The notes: generated from the sequence alone by a model not told the origin. 64,000 nt of DNA from Plastoroseomonas hellenica (GCF_018129085.1 NZ_JAAGBB010000027.1:33658-97657); one strand, 5' to 3'. Positions 45,354-55,580 are shown, numbered from the stretch's first letter. Program-made: numbers and translations.

Positions 45354-46663
45354 TCGTATCGAATCGCGTGCCGCCGCCCCATACGCGCGGCGCGCAGGCG
45401 GGCGGCCTCGCCGTGGCGCTGAAGGATGCGCTGCGTCGGCGGGAGGCGATGTGGTTCGGCTGGTCAGGGGAACTCGCCGATCCGCCGGGGGCGCCGCACA
45501 GCGTCACCGTCGGGCGCCACCGCTACGTGACCCTCGACCTGACGCCCGATGAGGAGCGGCTCTACTACACGGGCTACAGCAACGGCACGCTCTGGCCGAT
45601 GCTGCACTACCGCGTCGGCCTGCTCGAGTTCCGGCGCGAGGAGGAGGAGGCGTGGCGCGCGGTCAATGAGCGCTTCGCGCGCCGCCTGCTGCCGCTGCTG
45701 CGGCCGGACGACATCATCTGGGTGCACGACTTCCATCTGATCCCGCTGCTGCGCAGCCTGCGCGACCTTGGCGCACAGCAACGCCTGGGCTTCTTCCTGC
45801 ATGTCCCCTTCCCGCCGCCGGCGCTGTTCGCGGCGCTGCCGCGCTCGGAAGCGCTGCTGCGGGACCTGGGCGCCGCGGACCTGATCGGCATGCAGACGCA
45901 AGGCGACGCCATGCACCTGTCGGCGGCGCTCGCGGAATTCGGGATCGAGACGCCGGTCGGGGCCTATCCGGTTGGAATCGATACCGCGGGCTTCTCCCGC
46001 ACCGCCGCCGCCGCCCTGACCAAGCGCGAGACGACGCGGCTGATCGCCAGCCTGGAGGGCCGGTCGCTGATCCTCGGCGTCGATCGCCTCGACTACAGCA
46101 AGGGCCTGCCGCACCGGCTGCGCGGCTACGGGGCACTGCTGCGGCGCTTCCCGGAACATCGCAAGCGCGTCACCTTCCTGCAGACCGCGCCGGTTTCGCG
46201 CGGGCAAGTGGCGCAGTATCGCGCGCTGCGCCGGGAACTCGACGAACTCGTCGGCCGCATCAATGGCGAGCATGCGGAATTCGACTGGATGCCGCTGCGC
46301 TGGCTGACCCGACCGCTGGCGCGCAGCCTGCTCGCCGGCTTCCTGCGCCATGCGCGGGTCGGGCTGGTCACACCGTTGCGCGACGGCATGAACCTGGTCG
46401 CGAAGGAATTCGTCGCGTCCCAGGACCCCGAGGATCCCGGCGTCCTCGTGCTCTCCCGCTTCGCCGGCGCGGCGGCGGAGCTCTCGGGTGCGCTGCTGGT
46501 CAACCCGCACGATCCCGAGGACATCACGGAAGCCCTGCACCAGGCGCTGACCATGCCGCTCGCGGAGCGGCGCGAGCGCTGGCAGGGCGACTGGCAGGCG
46601 CTGTCGAACCCGCCGGGCGGCAACTGGGCGCAGGCCTTCCTGGAAAGATTGATGAGGAATTAG
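45338..46663 (+). CDS. otsA: Trehalose-6-phosphate synthase (OtsA, GT20)
   Basis: This 441-aa GT20 enzyme makes trehalose-6-phosphate from UDP-glucose and glucose-6-phosphate. Motifs are RLVIVSNRVPPP with the GGLA loop near residue 22, WVHDFHLIPLLRSLRDL, GVDRLDYSKGLPHRLRGY and TPLRDGMNLVAKEFVASQ. The start is TTG at 45338, supported by GGAGGAAGG just upstream; it overlaps the GH15 end by 16 nt. It is slightly shorter than the E. coli enzyme (474 aa) but complete. Confidence 0.93.
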   Translation: MARLVIVSNRVPPPHTRGAQAGGLAVALKDALRRREAMWFGWSGELADPPGAPHSVTVGRHRYVTLDLTPDEERLYYTGYSNGTLWPMLHYRVGLLEFRREEEEAWRAVNERFARRLLPLLRPDDIIWVHDFHLIPLLRSLRDLGAQQRLGFFLHVPFPPPALFAALPRSEALLRDLGAADLIGMQTQGDAMHLSAALAEFGIETPVGAYPVGIDTAGFSRTAAAALTKRETTRLIASLEGRSLILGVDRLDYSKGLPHRLRGYGALLRRFPEHRKRVTFLQTAPVSRGQVAQYRALRRELDELVGRINGEHAEFDWMPLRWLTRPLARSLLAGFLRHARVGLVTPLRDGMNLVAKEFVASQDPEDPGVLVLSRFAGAAAELSGALLVNPHDPEDITEALHQALTMPLAERRERWQGDWQALSNPPGGNWAQAFLERLMRN

Positions 46664-46681
46664 GACCAGAGTCTTTGCTGG

Positions 46682-46836
46682 CCTCAGGCGCCGGCGCGGC
46701 CTCCGGCCGCTTGGCTTGCGCGCTGTCAGGGTGGCATTGGCGACATCGGTCGGTCGCGCGCGGGGCCGCATTCGCGGCCCCGGAGCATCGGCTCCGCCTC
46801 GCTCCGCAGGGATGGGTGGCGGCCTGACGGCCGCTG
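46682..46836. repeat. Family D intergenic repeat, copy 2
   Basis: About 155 bp matches 37230-37377 in order and content: CCTCAGGCGCCGGCG, CTTGCGCGCTGTCAGGG, GGTCGCGCGCGGGGCCGCATTCGCGGCCCC, CCGCAGGG, and the close GGCGGCCTGACGGCCGC. It lies between the converging ends of otsA and the di-heme oxidoreductase gene, again at an inter-operon border. The rest of the 236-bp gap shows no gene. Confidence 0.75.
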
Positions 46837-46899
46837 AGCCTTCACCCTCCGAAGCCTTGGCGAAGGAGGGTGCGGCCATGGACCGTCGTATCGGGCTTG

Positions 46900-48333
46900 C
46901 TACAGGCTCTCCAGGAAGGCGATCAGCGCCGCGCGATCGGCGGGCGCCATGGCGGCGACGGCGTCGCGGGCCCGCTGCGCTTCGCCGCCATGCCACAGGA
47001 TCGCTTCCAGCAGGGTGCGCGCCCGCCCGTCATGCAGGAACTGGGTGTGGCCACTGACCGCCCGGGTGCGGCCGATGCCCCAGAGCGGCGGGGTGCGCCA
47101 TTCCGTGCCGCTCGCGGCCCCTTCGGGGCGGCGATCGGCGAGGCCTTCGCCCATGTCGTGCAGCAGCAGGTCCGAATAGGGCCAGATGCGCTGCCCCGAA
47201 TGCTCGGGACGGTCGGGGAGGGCGCCGGTGGTGAAGCCCGGGCGGTGGCAGGCGCTGCAGCCGGCGTCCCGGAACAGCGCCCGGCCCTGCCGTGCCTGGG
47301 CGGCATCCGCATCCGCGCCGCGGGCAGGCACCGCCAGGTTGCGGGCATAATGGACGACGAGGTCAAAGAGGCGGTCCGTGACCTCCACCCCCTCCCGCGG
47401 GTCGGCACCGTCGATCGCGGCGCGGCAGGCCGTCTGCGCCTCGGTGCATTCGCCGAAGCCGCCGCGGTGCAGCCGGGTCGACAACCCCATATCGGCGGCG
47501 AAGGCATCGGCCACCTGGTCCGCCATGGTCGGCGCTAGCGCCTTCCAGCCGAAGCGGCCGAGCATCATGCGTCCCACGGCATTGCTCCAGACCCGCGCGG
47601 CGCGGCCGGAGATGCCGTCGCCATCGCGGTCGTCGGGATCGGCACCGGCCAGGATCTCCGCCTCGGGGATCGCCTCCAGCAGGCCGAGGCCGATCATCGG
47701 CGGTGCGATGCGCGGCGAGATCATCAGCCCGGGCGCGAAGGGACCGTAGCCGGGGTTCTCGATCCGGAAAGCCGGGCGCCGCAGCCGCGCGACCTCGCCG
47801 CCGGCGAGGTGCACCGCCTCCTCCGTCCAGTCGATGACGACCTGGCCCTCGGCCGGATGGCCCTGGATGCCGAAGGTCTGGAGCTGCAGGCCATAGGTAG
47901 GATCGCCGATCGCCGGCACCCGCTGCGCGGCGAGCAACGCTTCCTCCGCTGGCCCACGCGGCAGGATCGACAGGCGGATCAGCAGGGAGGAGGCGGCCTC
48001 GCCGGCCTCGGGCGGGCGGCCGCGGCCGTCGCGCAGATGGCAGGACTGGCAGCCGCGCGCATTGTAGAGCGGCCCGAGCCCGTCCGAGCTCGTCACCGAA
48101 GCTGGCGCCGAGACCCAGAGGCGGCGGAACACGCCGTCGCCGACCCTGAAGTCGAAGCCCCGTTCGAAGGGCAGGGTCGCGGATGGCAGCGAGAAGGCGG
48201 TGGCGCCGGCGGCGTTGAGCACGGTCGCGGCACCGCCCGGAAGCCGTTCGGCCGGATCCGGCGCGGTGTCGCGCGCCACCATGCCGCCGCCGATCAGCAG
48301 GGCCGCGGCTGCGGCGACAGCGCGGCGGATCAA
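46900..48333 (-). CDS. Di-heme oxidoreductase (c-type cytochrome, DHOR family)
   Basis: This 477-aa periplasmic protein has an N-terminal signal (MIRRAVAAAAALLIGGGMVA) and two heme c sites, GCQSCHLRDGRG near residue 95 and GCSACHRPGF near 355. Family blocks include FEKGFD-like FERGFDFRVGDGVFRRLWV, FGWKALAPTMADQVADAFAA and HTQFLHDGRARTLLEAILWH. The start is TTG, overlapping the imelysin stop (TTGA). Proteins of this type sit with imelysins in iron-uptake operons, where a role in redox cycling of iron is suspected but not proven. Confidence 0.9.
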   Translation of the reverse strand: MIRRAVAAAAALLIGGGMVARDTAPDPAERLPGGAATVLNAAGATAFSLPSATLPFERGFDFRVGDGVFRRLWVSAPASVTSSDGLGPLYNARGCQSCHLRDGRGRPPEAGEAASSLLIRLSILPRGPAEEALLAAQRVPAIGDPTYGLQLQTFGIQGHPAEGQVVIDWTEEAVHLAGGEVARLRRPAFRIENPGYGPFAPGLMISPRIAPPMIGLGLLEAIPEAEILAGADPDDRDGDGISGRAARVWSNAVGRMMLGRFGWKALAPTMADQVADAFAADMGLSTRLHRGGFGECTEAQTACRAAIDGADPREGVEVTDRLFDLVVHYARNLAVPARGADADAAQARQGRALFRDAGCSACHRPGFTTGALPDRPEHSGQRIWPYSDLLLHDMGEGLADRRPEGAASGTEWRTPPLWGIGRTRAVSGHTQFLHDGRARTLLEAILWHGGEAQRARDAVAAMAPADRAALIAFLESL

Positions 48334-49622
48334 CGTCGGCGCACCGCATTCGGCGCGTCGAGGCTGTCCGAGCGCTCGATCGAGATGTTCAGCCTGAGCC
48401 CGGCGACGATGCGCTCGATCACCCGCGTCTGGGCCAGCAGCGCGTCGATGCCGGCCTGAATGGTGGCGGCGCCGGCGGCATTGCCTTCGCCCAGCATCTG
48501 GTCATAAGCCTCGACCGTCTCGGCGCGGGTCTTCAGTGCCTGGAAGGCCGCGAGCGTGGCGTCGAGCTTCTGGCGCATCTCGCGGTCGAGCGCCGGCAGC
48601 GCCGCGCGCACGAAGTCGCCGATCGCCGGGCCGCGCACCACCCGCCCGGCCGTCCCGCGATATTCGCCGAGGTAGATCGCGCGCATGCCGACCACGTTGT
48701 AGAAATGACTATTGTGCGTGTTGTCGGAGAAGCAGTCATGCTCCTCCTCCGGATCGTTCAGCAGCAGGCCGAGGCGCATGCGCTCGCCCGCCAGCTCCCC
48801 ATAGGAAAGGCTGCCGAGGCCGGTGAAGATGGCGGCGACGCCGGCATCGGGGCCGCGTGCGGTCAGCGCGCGGCGGGCGGCGCCGTTGCGGCCCCAATTG
48901 GCGGCCATGGCTTCCAGCTCGCTGACCAGCATGGCGGTGACGGTGGTCAGGTACTGCGCGCGGCGCGCGTTGTTGCCGCCGGTAGCGTTCTCGCTCCGTG
49001 CATAGTCGGTCCAGGGGCGGTTGCCGGCGCCGGGGCCGGTGCCGTTGAGATCCTGGCCCCAGAGCAGGAACTCGATGGCGTGCCAGCCGAGGGTGACGTT
49101 CGCCTCGATGCCGCCGATCTCGTGCAGCCTGGTCAGCACCTCGGGGGTGATGGCGGAGACGTCGATCGTCTCCCCGGCATGGGTGATGCTGGTCGACGCG
49201 ATGAGGTTCGCGGTGAAGAGCGGGTTCTCGTCACGGGTGTCGCCGTAGGAGCCGGTGTCGACATAGTCGATCAGGCCTTCGTCCAGCGGCCAGCCATTCA
49301 CGCGCCCTTCCCATTCGTCGACGATCGGATTGCCGAAGCGATAGGCCTCGGTCTGCTGATAGGCGGGGCGGGCGGCGATCCAGGCCTGGCGCGCGGCTGT
49401 CAGCGTCGCCTCGGACGGCTCGGCGACCAGGCGCGCCACCGCCTCCCTGAGCGCGCGGGCGCCGTCGCGGGCATCGGCATACATGGCCTCGGCGATGTCG
49501 GCATAGGTGTTGAGCACGGCGCGCTTGGTGGGCGCGGCACCCTGGGCTTCGGCGCCGGCGATGGGGGCAAGGCCGGAGCAGAGGCCGAGGCCGCTGGCGA
49601 GAAGGCTGCGACGGATCAGCAT
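48330..49622 (-). CDS. Imelysin-family (M75-like/EfeO-like) periplasmic protein
   Basis: This 430-aa exported protein has a signal peptide (MLIRRSLLASGLGLCSGLAP). The imelysin GxHxxE motif is present as LGWHAIEFLLWGQDLNG near residue 180, and the second domain has FSDNTHNSHFYNVVGMRAIY. Imelysins bind iron rather than acting as peptidases in characterised cases. It is co-translated with the di-heme oxidoreductase and follows a cysteine-rich gene by 39 nt. The Fur-like inverted repeat at 50182-50200 suggests control by iron. Confidence 0.92.
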   Translation of the reverse strand: MLIRRSLLASGLGLCSGLAPIAGAEAQGAAPTKRAVLNTYADIAEAMYADARDGARALREAVARLVAEPSEATLTAARQAWIAARPAYQQTEAYRFGNPIVDEWEGRVNGWPLDEGLIDYVDTGSYGDTRDENPLFTANLIASTSITHAGETIDVSAITPEVLTRLHEIGGIEANVTLGWHAIEFLLWGQDLNGTGPGAGNRPWTDYARSENATGGNNARRAQYLTTVTAMLVSELEAMAANWGRNGAARRALTARGPDAGVAAIFTGLGSLSYGELAGERMRLGLLLNDPEEEHDCFSDNTHNSHFYNVVGMRAIYLGEYRGTAGRVVRGPAIGDFVRAALPALDREMRQKLDATLAAFQALKTRAETVEAYDQMLGEGNAAGAATIQAGIDALLAQTRVIERIVAGLRLNISIERSDSLDAPNAVRRR

Positions 49623-49661
49623 GGGGCGGTTCCTTGGACGGTAGCGATCAGACGGGAAATG

Positions 49662-50165
49662 TCAGTGAAGCACTCGCCCGGCATCGGCGGGCGGAGGTTG
49701 GGCCGGGGACGGGCCGGAGGGAAGCCGCAGCCCCGCGGCCGCGGTCAGCGTGGCGAAGCGCTGGGCGCCCTGCAGGGCGGGCACCAGCGCGGCCTGCGGC
49801 AGCCAGTCGGTGAGCTCCTCGAGGGCGCTCAACGCCTCCCCGGCCTGCAGCGCGCCGGTGATGCGCAGCAGCGCCTCCTCGTCGGCGCCGAGCCCCGGGC
49901 AGCGGCAGCAGCGCACGTCGAGTAGTCGGATGGCGCTGCGGGCGACGATGCCCATAAGCTGGTCGAAGCCCTGGGCGGCGTCGGCGGCGACGCCGGCCAT
50001 GCGGAACAGCGCCCGCCAGTCCGGGTGGGTGCCCTCGGGGTCGCGGAGCGGCGCGACCCAGGCGCGGAGCGCCGCGAGGACGAAGAGTTCCCCGGAAGCG
50101 AGGTCGAGGGCGCTGCGCTCCCCGGGGGCGGGCTCCAGATGGTGGCCGCAGTCGTCGGCAGGCAT
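49662..50165 (-). CDS. Hypothetical protein with Cys/His clusters, first gene of imelysin operon
   Basis: This 167-aa protein has no recognised family. It starts MPADDCGHHLEPAPGERSAL, has a largely helical middle (ASGELFVLAALRAWVAPLRD), a second cluster LLDVRCCRCPGLGADEEALL near residue 88, and a proline-rich tail. The CxHH and CCRC elements could bind a metal ion. There is no signal peptide, so it is probably cytoplasmic. Its place directly behind a Fur-like site and before the imelysin suggests a part in iron handling or sensing. Confidence 0.7.
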   Translation of the reverse strand: MPADDCGHHLEPAPGERSALDLASGELFVLAALRAWVAPLRDPEGTHPDWRALFRMAGVAADAAQGFDQLMGIVARSAIRLLDVRCCRCPGLGADEEALLRITGALQAGEALSALEELTDWLPQAALVPALQGAQRFATLTAAAGLRLPSGPSPAQPPPADAGRVLH

Positions 50166-50181
50166 GGGGCCGGCATCCCTA

Positions 50182-50200
50182 ATTGCGAGTGCTTCGCAAT
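50182..50200. promoter_or_regulatory. Fur-like inverted repeat upstream of the imelysin operon
   Basis: ATTGCGA (50182-50188) and TCGCAAT (50194-50200) are perfect 7-bp arms with a 5-nt centre, 16 nt upstream of the operon's first start codon. A 19-bp inverted repeat of this kind is the layout of Fur-family boxes. Assignment to Fur is by resemblance and by the iron-related genes. Confidence 0.5.
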
Positions 50201-50237
50201 AGCAGGCCGTGGCCCGGCCGCAAAGTGTCAGGCTGGA

Positions 50238-51131
50238 TCAGGCTGCCGCGAAGTCGGCGCGCGCATAGCCCTGGGCGAAAAGCAGGGCGTGCAGGTCATT
50301 GCGGTCCACCCGCGCCCGCGCCGCGGCCGCGACGATCGGCTTGGCGTGATAGGCGACGCCGAGGCCGGCCGCCTGGATCATCGCGAGGTCGTTGGCGCCG
50401 TCGCCGACCGCGAGCGTCGCTGCCATCGGCAGGCCGCGCTCGGCGGCCAGGCGCTTCAGCGTGGCGAGCTTGGAATCGCGGTCGAAGATCGGCTCGACCA
50501 CCGCGCCGGTCAGCTTGCCGCCTTCCTCGAGCAGGGTGTTCGAGACATGCAGGTCGAAGCCGATCCGGTCGGCGACGCGGCCGGTGAAGAAGGTGAAGCC
50601 CCCGGAGGCGAGGCAGCAGAAGGCGCCATGGGCGCGCATGGTGGCGACCAGCACGGCGGCGCCTGGCGTCAGCACCGTCCCCTCCCAGGTGCGTTCCAGC
50701 GCCTCGACGGACAGGCCCCTCAGCATGCCGACCCGCTCGCGGAGCGCGGCCGCGAAATCGAGCTCCCCGTTCATCGACCGGCGGGTGATCTCGGCGATCT
50801 TCTCCTTGAGCCCGGCATAGGCCGCGAGCTCGTCCAGCGTCTCGGAGGTGACGATGGTGCTGTCCATGTCGGCGACCAGCAGACGCTTGCGGCGGCCTTC
50901 CGCCCCTTGCGCGATGGCGTCGACCGGCGCATCGGACAGGGCCGCTGTCGCGGCGGCGCTGGCCTGGTCGGGCGCGATGCCGGCGAAGGGGATGTCCGCC
51001 GCCTCCGCCTCGCCGAGCCAGGCGGCAGCACCGGTCTCGGCCGCGAGCGCGCGCAGCGCGTCGCGCCCGCGGGTGACGAGGGCAGGGGTGAGCGCGCCGG
51101 GCGGCGCGATCAGGGTCAACACATGGTCCAT
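50238..51131 (-). CDS. serB: Phosphoserine phosphatase SerB
   Basis: This 297-aa HAD phosphatase carries out the last step of serine synthesis. The N-terminal ACT-like part (about 1-75) is followed by motif I VADMDSTIVTSETLDELAAY, FCCLASGGFTFFTGRVADRI (motif II) and GDGANDLAMIQAAGLGVAYH (motif IV). The ATG at 51131 is the usual family start. It is divergent from miaA with only 23 bp between start codons, so promoters must overlap the opposite gene. Confidence 0.94.
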   Translation of the reverse strand: MDHVLTLIAPPGALTPALVTRGRDALRALAAETGAAAWLGEAEAADIPFAGIAPDQASAAATAALSDAPVDAIAQGAEGRRKRLLVADMDSTIVTSETLDELAAYAGLKEKIAEITRRSMNGELDFAAALRERVGMLRGLSVEALERTWEGTVLTPGAAVLVATMRAHGAFCCLASGGFTFFTGRVADRIGFDLHVSNTLLEEGGKLTGAVVEPIFDRDSKLATLKRLAAERGLPMAATLAVGDGANDLAMIQAAGLGVAYHAKPIVAAAARARVDRNDLHALLFAQGYARADFAAA

Positions 51132-51154
51132 GGTATCCGCGGTATGCACGGGGG

Positions 51155-52120
51155 ATGGTGACCGATCAACCGCCGGCGCTGATCGTGGCGGGGCCGACGA
51201 CATCCGGCAAATCCGCGCTCGCGCTCGAAGTGGCGGAGATGCTCGGCGGCACAGTGATCAATGCCGACAGCATGCAGGTCTATGCCGGGCTCGCCGTCAT
51301 CACGGCGCAGCCGACGCCGGCCGATGAGGCGCGGGTGCCGCACCGCCTCTATGGCCTGCGCGACCCGGCCGAGGCGGCCTCCGTCGCCTGGTGGCGGGAG
51401 CAGGCGCTGGTCGCGATGGCGGCGGCGCGGGCGGCCGGCCGGCTGCCGATCCTCTGCGGCGGGACCGGGCTCTACTTCAAGGCGCTGACCGAGGGGATCG
51501 CCGCCATCCCGCCGATCCCCGCGGTGGCGCGGGCCGAGGCGCGGGGCCTGTTGGCGGCGGAGGGCCCGGCCGCACTGCATGCGCGGCTCACGGCCCTGGA
51601 CCCCGCGAGCGCCGCGCGGGTCCGGCCCTCCGACGGCCAGCGCCTGGCCCGCGCCTTCGAGGTGTGGCGCGCGACCGGCCGCGGCATCGTGGCCTGGCAG
51701 GCGGAGGCCAGCATGCCGCCCGCGCCCTGGCGCTTCGCCGTGATGCTGCTCGACCCGCCGCGCGACGCCTTGCGCGCCGCGATCGCCGCGCGCTGGCGGG
51801 CGATGCTGGACCAGGGGGCGCTCGGGGAAGTGGCGGCACTGGCGGCGCGCGGCCTCGACCCCGCCTTGCCGGCGATGCGTGCCCATGGGGTGCCGGAACT
51901 CGTCGCGCATCTGGCCGGGCGCATGACGCTCGAGGCCGCGAGTGCGCGGGCGATCCTCAACACCGGGCAATACACGAAGCGGCAGGCGACCTGGTTCCGG
52001 CATCAAGGGCTGGCTGCTGCGGGCCCGACGCATAGGATCAATGCGCGGTTCGCGGGTCTTGCGCAATTTTCGGAAAGTGACAGGGCTGGTTTCTTGGCAT
52101 TTCTGCAAAACCTGCGTTGA
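51155..52120 (+). CDS. miaA: tRNA dimethylallyltransferase MiaA
   Basis: This 321-aa enzyme adds a dimethylallyl group to A37 of tRNAs reading UNN codons. The P-loop VAGPTTSGKSALALEVAE is at residues about 10-27, then NADSMQVYAGLAVITAQPTP, GLRDPAEAAS and GGTGLYFKALTEGI. The zinc-independent C-terminal domain ends with TKRQATWFRHQG. The start is ATG at 51155, without a strong ribosome site. It precedes the ilv genes on the same strand after 67 bp. Confidence 0.94.
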   Translation: MVTDQPPALIVAGPTTSGKSALALEVAEMLGGTVINADSMQVYAGLAVITAQPTPADEARVPHRLYGLRDPAEAASVAWWREQALVAMAAARAAGRLPILCGGTGLYFKALTEGIAAIPPIPAVARAEARGLLAAEGPAALHARLTALDPASAARVRPSDGQRLARAFEVWRATGRGIVAWQAEASMPPAPWRFAVMLLDPPRDALRAAIAARWRAMLDQGALGEVAALAARGLDPALPAMRAHGVPELVAHLAGRMTLEAASARAILNTGQYTKRQATWFRHQGLAAAGPTHRINARFAGLAQFSESDRAGFLAFLQNLR

Positions 52121-52187
52121 CGCGGCGCAGCGTGAGGTCTAAGGCTTCGCGCCTTCCCCAACGGAAGGCACCGAGGAAAACCACGCC

Positions 52188-53984
52188 ATGTCCGCCACCC
52201 AGCATCCGAAGCCTGCCGACGCCGCGACCCTGACGGGTGCGGAGGTCGTCCTTCGTGCGCTGAAGGAGCAGGGTGTCGAGGTCATCTTCGGCTATCCCGG
52301 CGGCGCGGTATTGCCCATCTACGATGCGCTGTTCCAGCAGAACGCCATCCGCCACATCCTGGTGCGGCACGAGCAGGCGGCGGTGCATGCCGCGGAAGGC
52401 TATGCGCGCTCCACCGGCCGCGTCGGCTGCGTGCTGGTGACCTCCGGTCCCGGCGCGACCAATGCGGTGACCGGCCTCGTGGATGCGCTGATGGACAGCA
52501 TCCCCGTCGTCTGCCTGACCGGGCAGGTGCCGACGCATCTGATCGGCAACGATGCCTTCCAGGAGGCTGATACCACCGGCATCACCCGCCCGGCGACCAA
52601 GCACAACTACCTGGTCAAGCGCAGCGAGGACCTCGCCCGCGTGGTGCATGAGGCCTTCTATGTCGCGAAGTCCGGCCGTCCCGGCCCGGTGGTCATCGAC
52701 CTGCCGAAGGACATCCTGATCAACAAGGCGCCCTATACCGAGGCGCCGACCGAGGCGCATCGCAGCTACCGCCCGGTGACGGAGCCCGATGCCGGCGCGA
52801 TCCGCCGTGCGGTCGCGCTGCTGAAGGGCGCAAAGCGTCCGGTGATCTATGCCGGCGGCGGCGTCATCAATGCGGGACCGGAGGCCTCGCGCCTGCTGCG
52901 CGACTTCGCCAAGCTGACCGGCTTTCCCGTGACCAACACGCTGATGGGGCTCGGCGCCTTCCCGGCGGACGATCCGCAGTTCCTCGGCATGCTCGGCATG
53001 CACGGGACCTACGAGGCGAACCTCGTGATGCATGGCTGCGACGTCATGCTGAACCTGGGCGCGCGCTTCGATGACCGGGTGACCGGCAAGCTCAGCCACT
53101 TCGCGCCGCATTCGAAGAAGATCCACGCCGACATCGACCCGTCCTCGATCAACAAGAACGTCAAGGTCGACGTGCCGATCGTGGGCGACGCGGGTGCCGT
53201 GCTCGCGGCGCTGCTCGCCTGCTGGCAGGCCGACGAGACGCCGCAGGACAAGCCGGCGATCACCGAATGGTGGCGGCAGATCGATGCCTGGCGCGCCAAG
53301 GACTGCCTGCGCTACCGCCAGGAAGGCAAGATCATCAAGCCGCAGCACGCGGTGAAGCGGCTCTATGAGATCACCCGCGAGACCGGGCGCGAGACCTTCA
53401 TCACGACGGAGGTCGGCCAGCACCAGATGTGGGCCGCCCAGTATTTCGGTTTCCAGCAGCCGAACCGCTGGATGACCTCGGGCGGGCTCGGCACCATGGG
53501 CTACGGCCTGCCGGCCGCGACCGGCGTGCAGATCGCGCATCCCGATGCGCTGGTGATCGACATCGCCGGCGAGGCCTCGATCCTGATGAACATCCAGGAG
53601 ATGGGAACCCTCGCGCAGTATCGCCTGCCGGTGAAGATCTTCATCCTGAACAACGAGTACATGGGCATGGTGCGGCAGTGGCAGGAGCTGCTGCATGGCG
53701 GCCGCTATTCGGAGAGCTACTCCGCGGCGCTGCCCGATTTCGTGAAGCTCGCCGAGAGCTTCCACGCGGTCGGCATGCGGGTGACCGACGCCTCCGACCT
53801 CGACCGCGCGATCCGCGAGATGATCGCGATCGACAAGCCGGTCATCGCCGATATCGCGGTCGACCCGAAGGAGAATTGCTTCCCGATGATCCCCTCCGGC
53901 GCCGCGCATAACGAGATGATCCTCGGGCCGGGGCAGGAGGGCGGCGTCGCCGGCGTCACCGACGAAGGGAAGGTGCTGGTCTGA
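52188..53984 (+). CDS. ilvB: Acetolactate synthase large subunit
   Basis: This 598-aa thiamine-diphosphate enzyme catalyses the first common step of valine, leucine and isoleucine synthesis. Blocks are VIFGYPGGAVLPIYDALFQQ with the catalytic glutamate in RHEQAAVHAAEGYARSTG, NDAFQEADTTGITRPATKHN, the FAD region LGMLGMHGTYEANLVMHGCD and the diphosphate-binding GEASILMNIQEMGTLAQY. GAGGAAAA precedes the ATG. It is followed by ilvN after 16 nt and ilvC, forming the usual ilvBNC group. No attenuator peptide is visible. Confidence 0.95.
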   Translation: MSATQHPKPADAATLTGAEVVLRALKEQGVEVIFGYPGGAVLPIYDALFQQNAIRHILVRHEQAAVHAAEGYARSTGRVGCVLVTSGPGATNAVTGLVDALMDSIPVVCLTGQVPTHLIGNDAFQEADTTGITRPATKHNYLVKRSEDLARVVHEAFYVAKSGRPGPVVIDLPKDILINKAPYTEAPTEAHRSYRPVTEPDAGAIRRAVALLKGAKRPVIYAGGGVINAGPEASRLLRDFAKLTGFPVTNTLMGLGAFPADDPQFLGMLGMHGTYEANLVMHGCDVMLNLGARFDDRVTGKLSHFAPHSKKIHADIDPSSINKNVKVDVPIVGDAGAVLAALLACWQADETPQDKPAITEWWRQIDAWRAKDCLRYRQEGKIIKPQHAVKRLYEITRETGRETFITTEVGQHQMWAAQYFGFQQPNRWMTSGGLGTMGYGLPAATGVQIAHPDALVIDIAGEASILMNIQEMGTLAQYRLPVKIFILNNEYMGMVRQWQELLHGGRYSESYSAALPDFVKLAESFHAVGMRVTDASDLDRAIREMIAIDKPVIADIAVDPKENCFPMIPSGAAHNEMILGPGQEGGVAGVTDEGKVLV

Positions 53985-54000
53985 GGCCGGCACGACGATC

Positions 54001-54516
54001 ATGAGCGACACCATGCAGCGCACCGCGACCATCGCGGTGCTGGTCGAGAACGAGGCCGGCATCCTGGCCCGCGTCGTCGGCCTGTTCTCCGGCCGCGGCT
54101 ACAACATCGACAGCCTGACGGTGGCACCCGTCGACGAGGAGCGGCGCCTCTCCCGCATCACCGTGGTGACCAGCGGGACCGAGATGGTGATCGAGCAGAT
54201 CAAGGCGCAGCTCGACCGCCTGGTGCCGGTGCACAAGGTGAGCGACCTGACGCGCGAAGGCCCGCATCTGTCGCGGGAGCTGGCGCTGATCAAGGTGGTG
54301 GGTGCGGGCGATGCGCGGATCGAGGCGCTGCGCCTCGCCGAAGCCTTCCGCGCCCGCGTCGTCGACGCGACGACCGAGAGCTTCGTCTTCGAGATGACCG
54401 GCAATGCCGACAAGCTCGATGCCTTCATCGCGCTGATGCGCCCGCTCGGCCTCGCGGAAGTGTGCCGCACCGGCGCGGTCGCGATCGTCCGCGGGCCGCG
54501 CGGCCTGCACGCCTGA
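54001..54516 (+). CDS. ilvN: Acetolactate synthase regulatory small subunit
   Basis: This 171-aa regulatory subunit confers valine feedback. The N-terminal ACT domain (TIAVLVENEAGILARVVGLF, GRGYNIDSLTVAPVDE) is followed by a second ACT-like domain with ELALIKVVGAGDARIEALRL and FVFEMTGNADKLDAFIALMR. The length equals the IlvH/IlvN type. It pairs with the preceding catalytic subunit, 16 nt away. Confidence 0.94.
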   Translation: MSDTMQRTATIAVLVENEAGILARVVGLFSGRGYNIDSLTVAPVDEERRLSRITVVTSGTEMVIEQIKAQLDRLVPVHKVSDLTREGPHLSRELALIKVVGAGDARIEALRLAEAFRARVVDATTESFVFEMTGNADKLDAFIALMRPLGLAEVCRTGAVAIVRGPRGLHA

Positions 54517-55569
<1,053 letters not shown>

Positions 55570-55580
55570 GCAAGAGACCG

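Noticed and set aside
52141..52155. AAGGC-TTCGC-GCCTT hairpin before ilvB as an attenuator
   Set aside because: Only a 5-bp stem, no leader peptide rich in Ile/Val/Leu and no alternative structure is visible.
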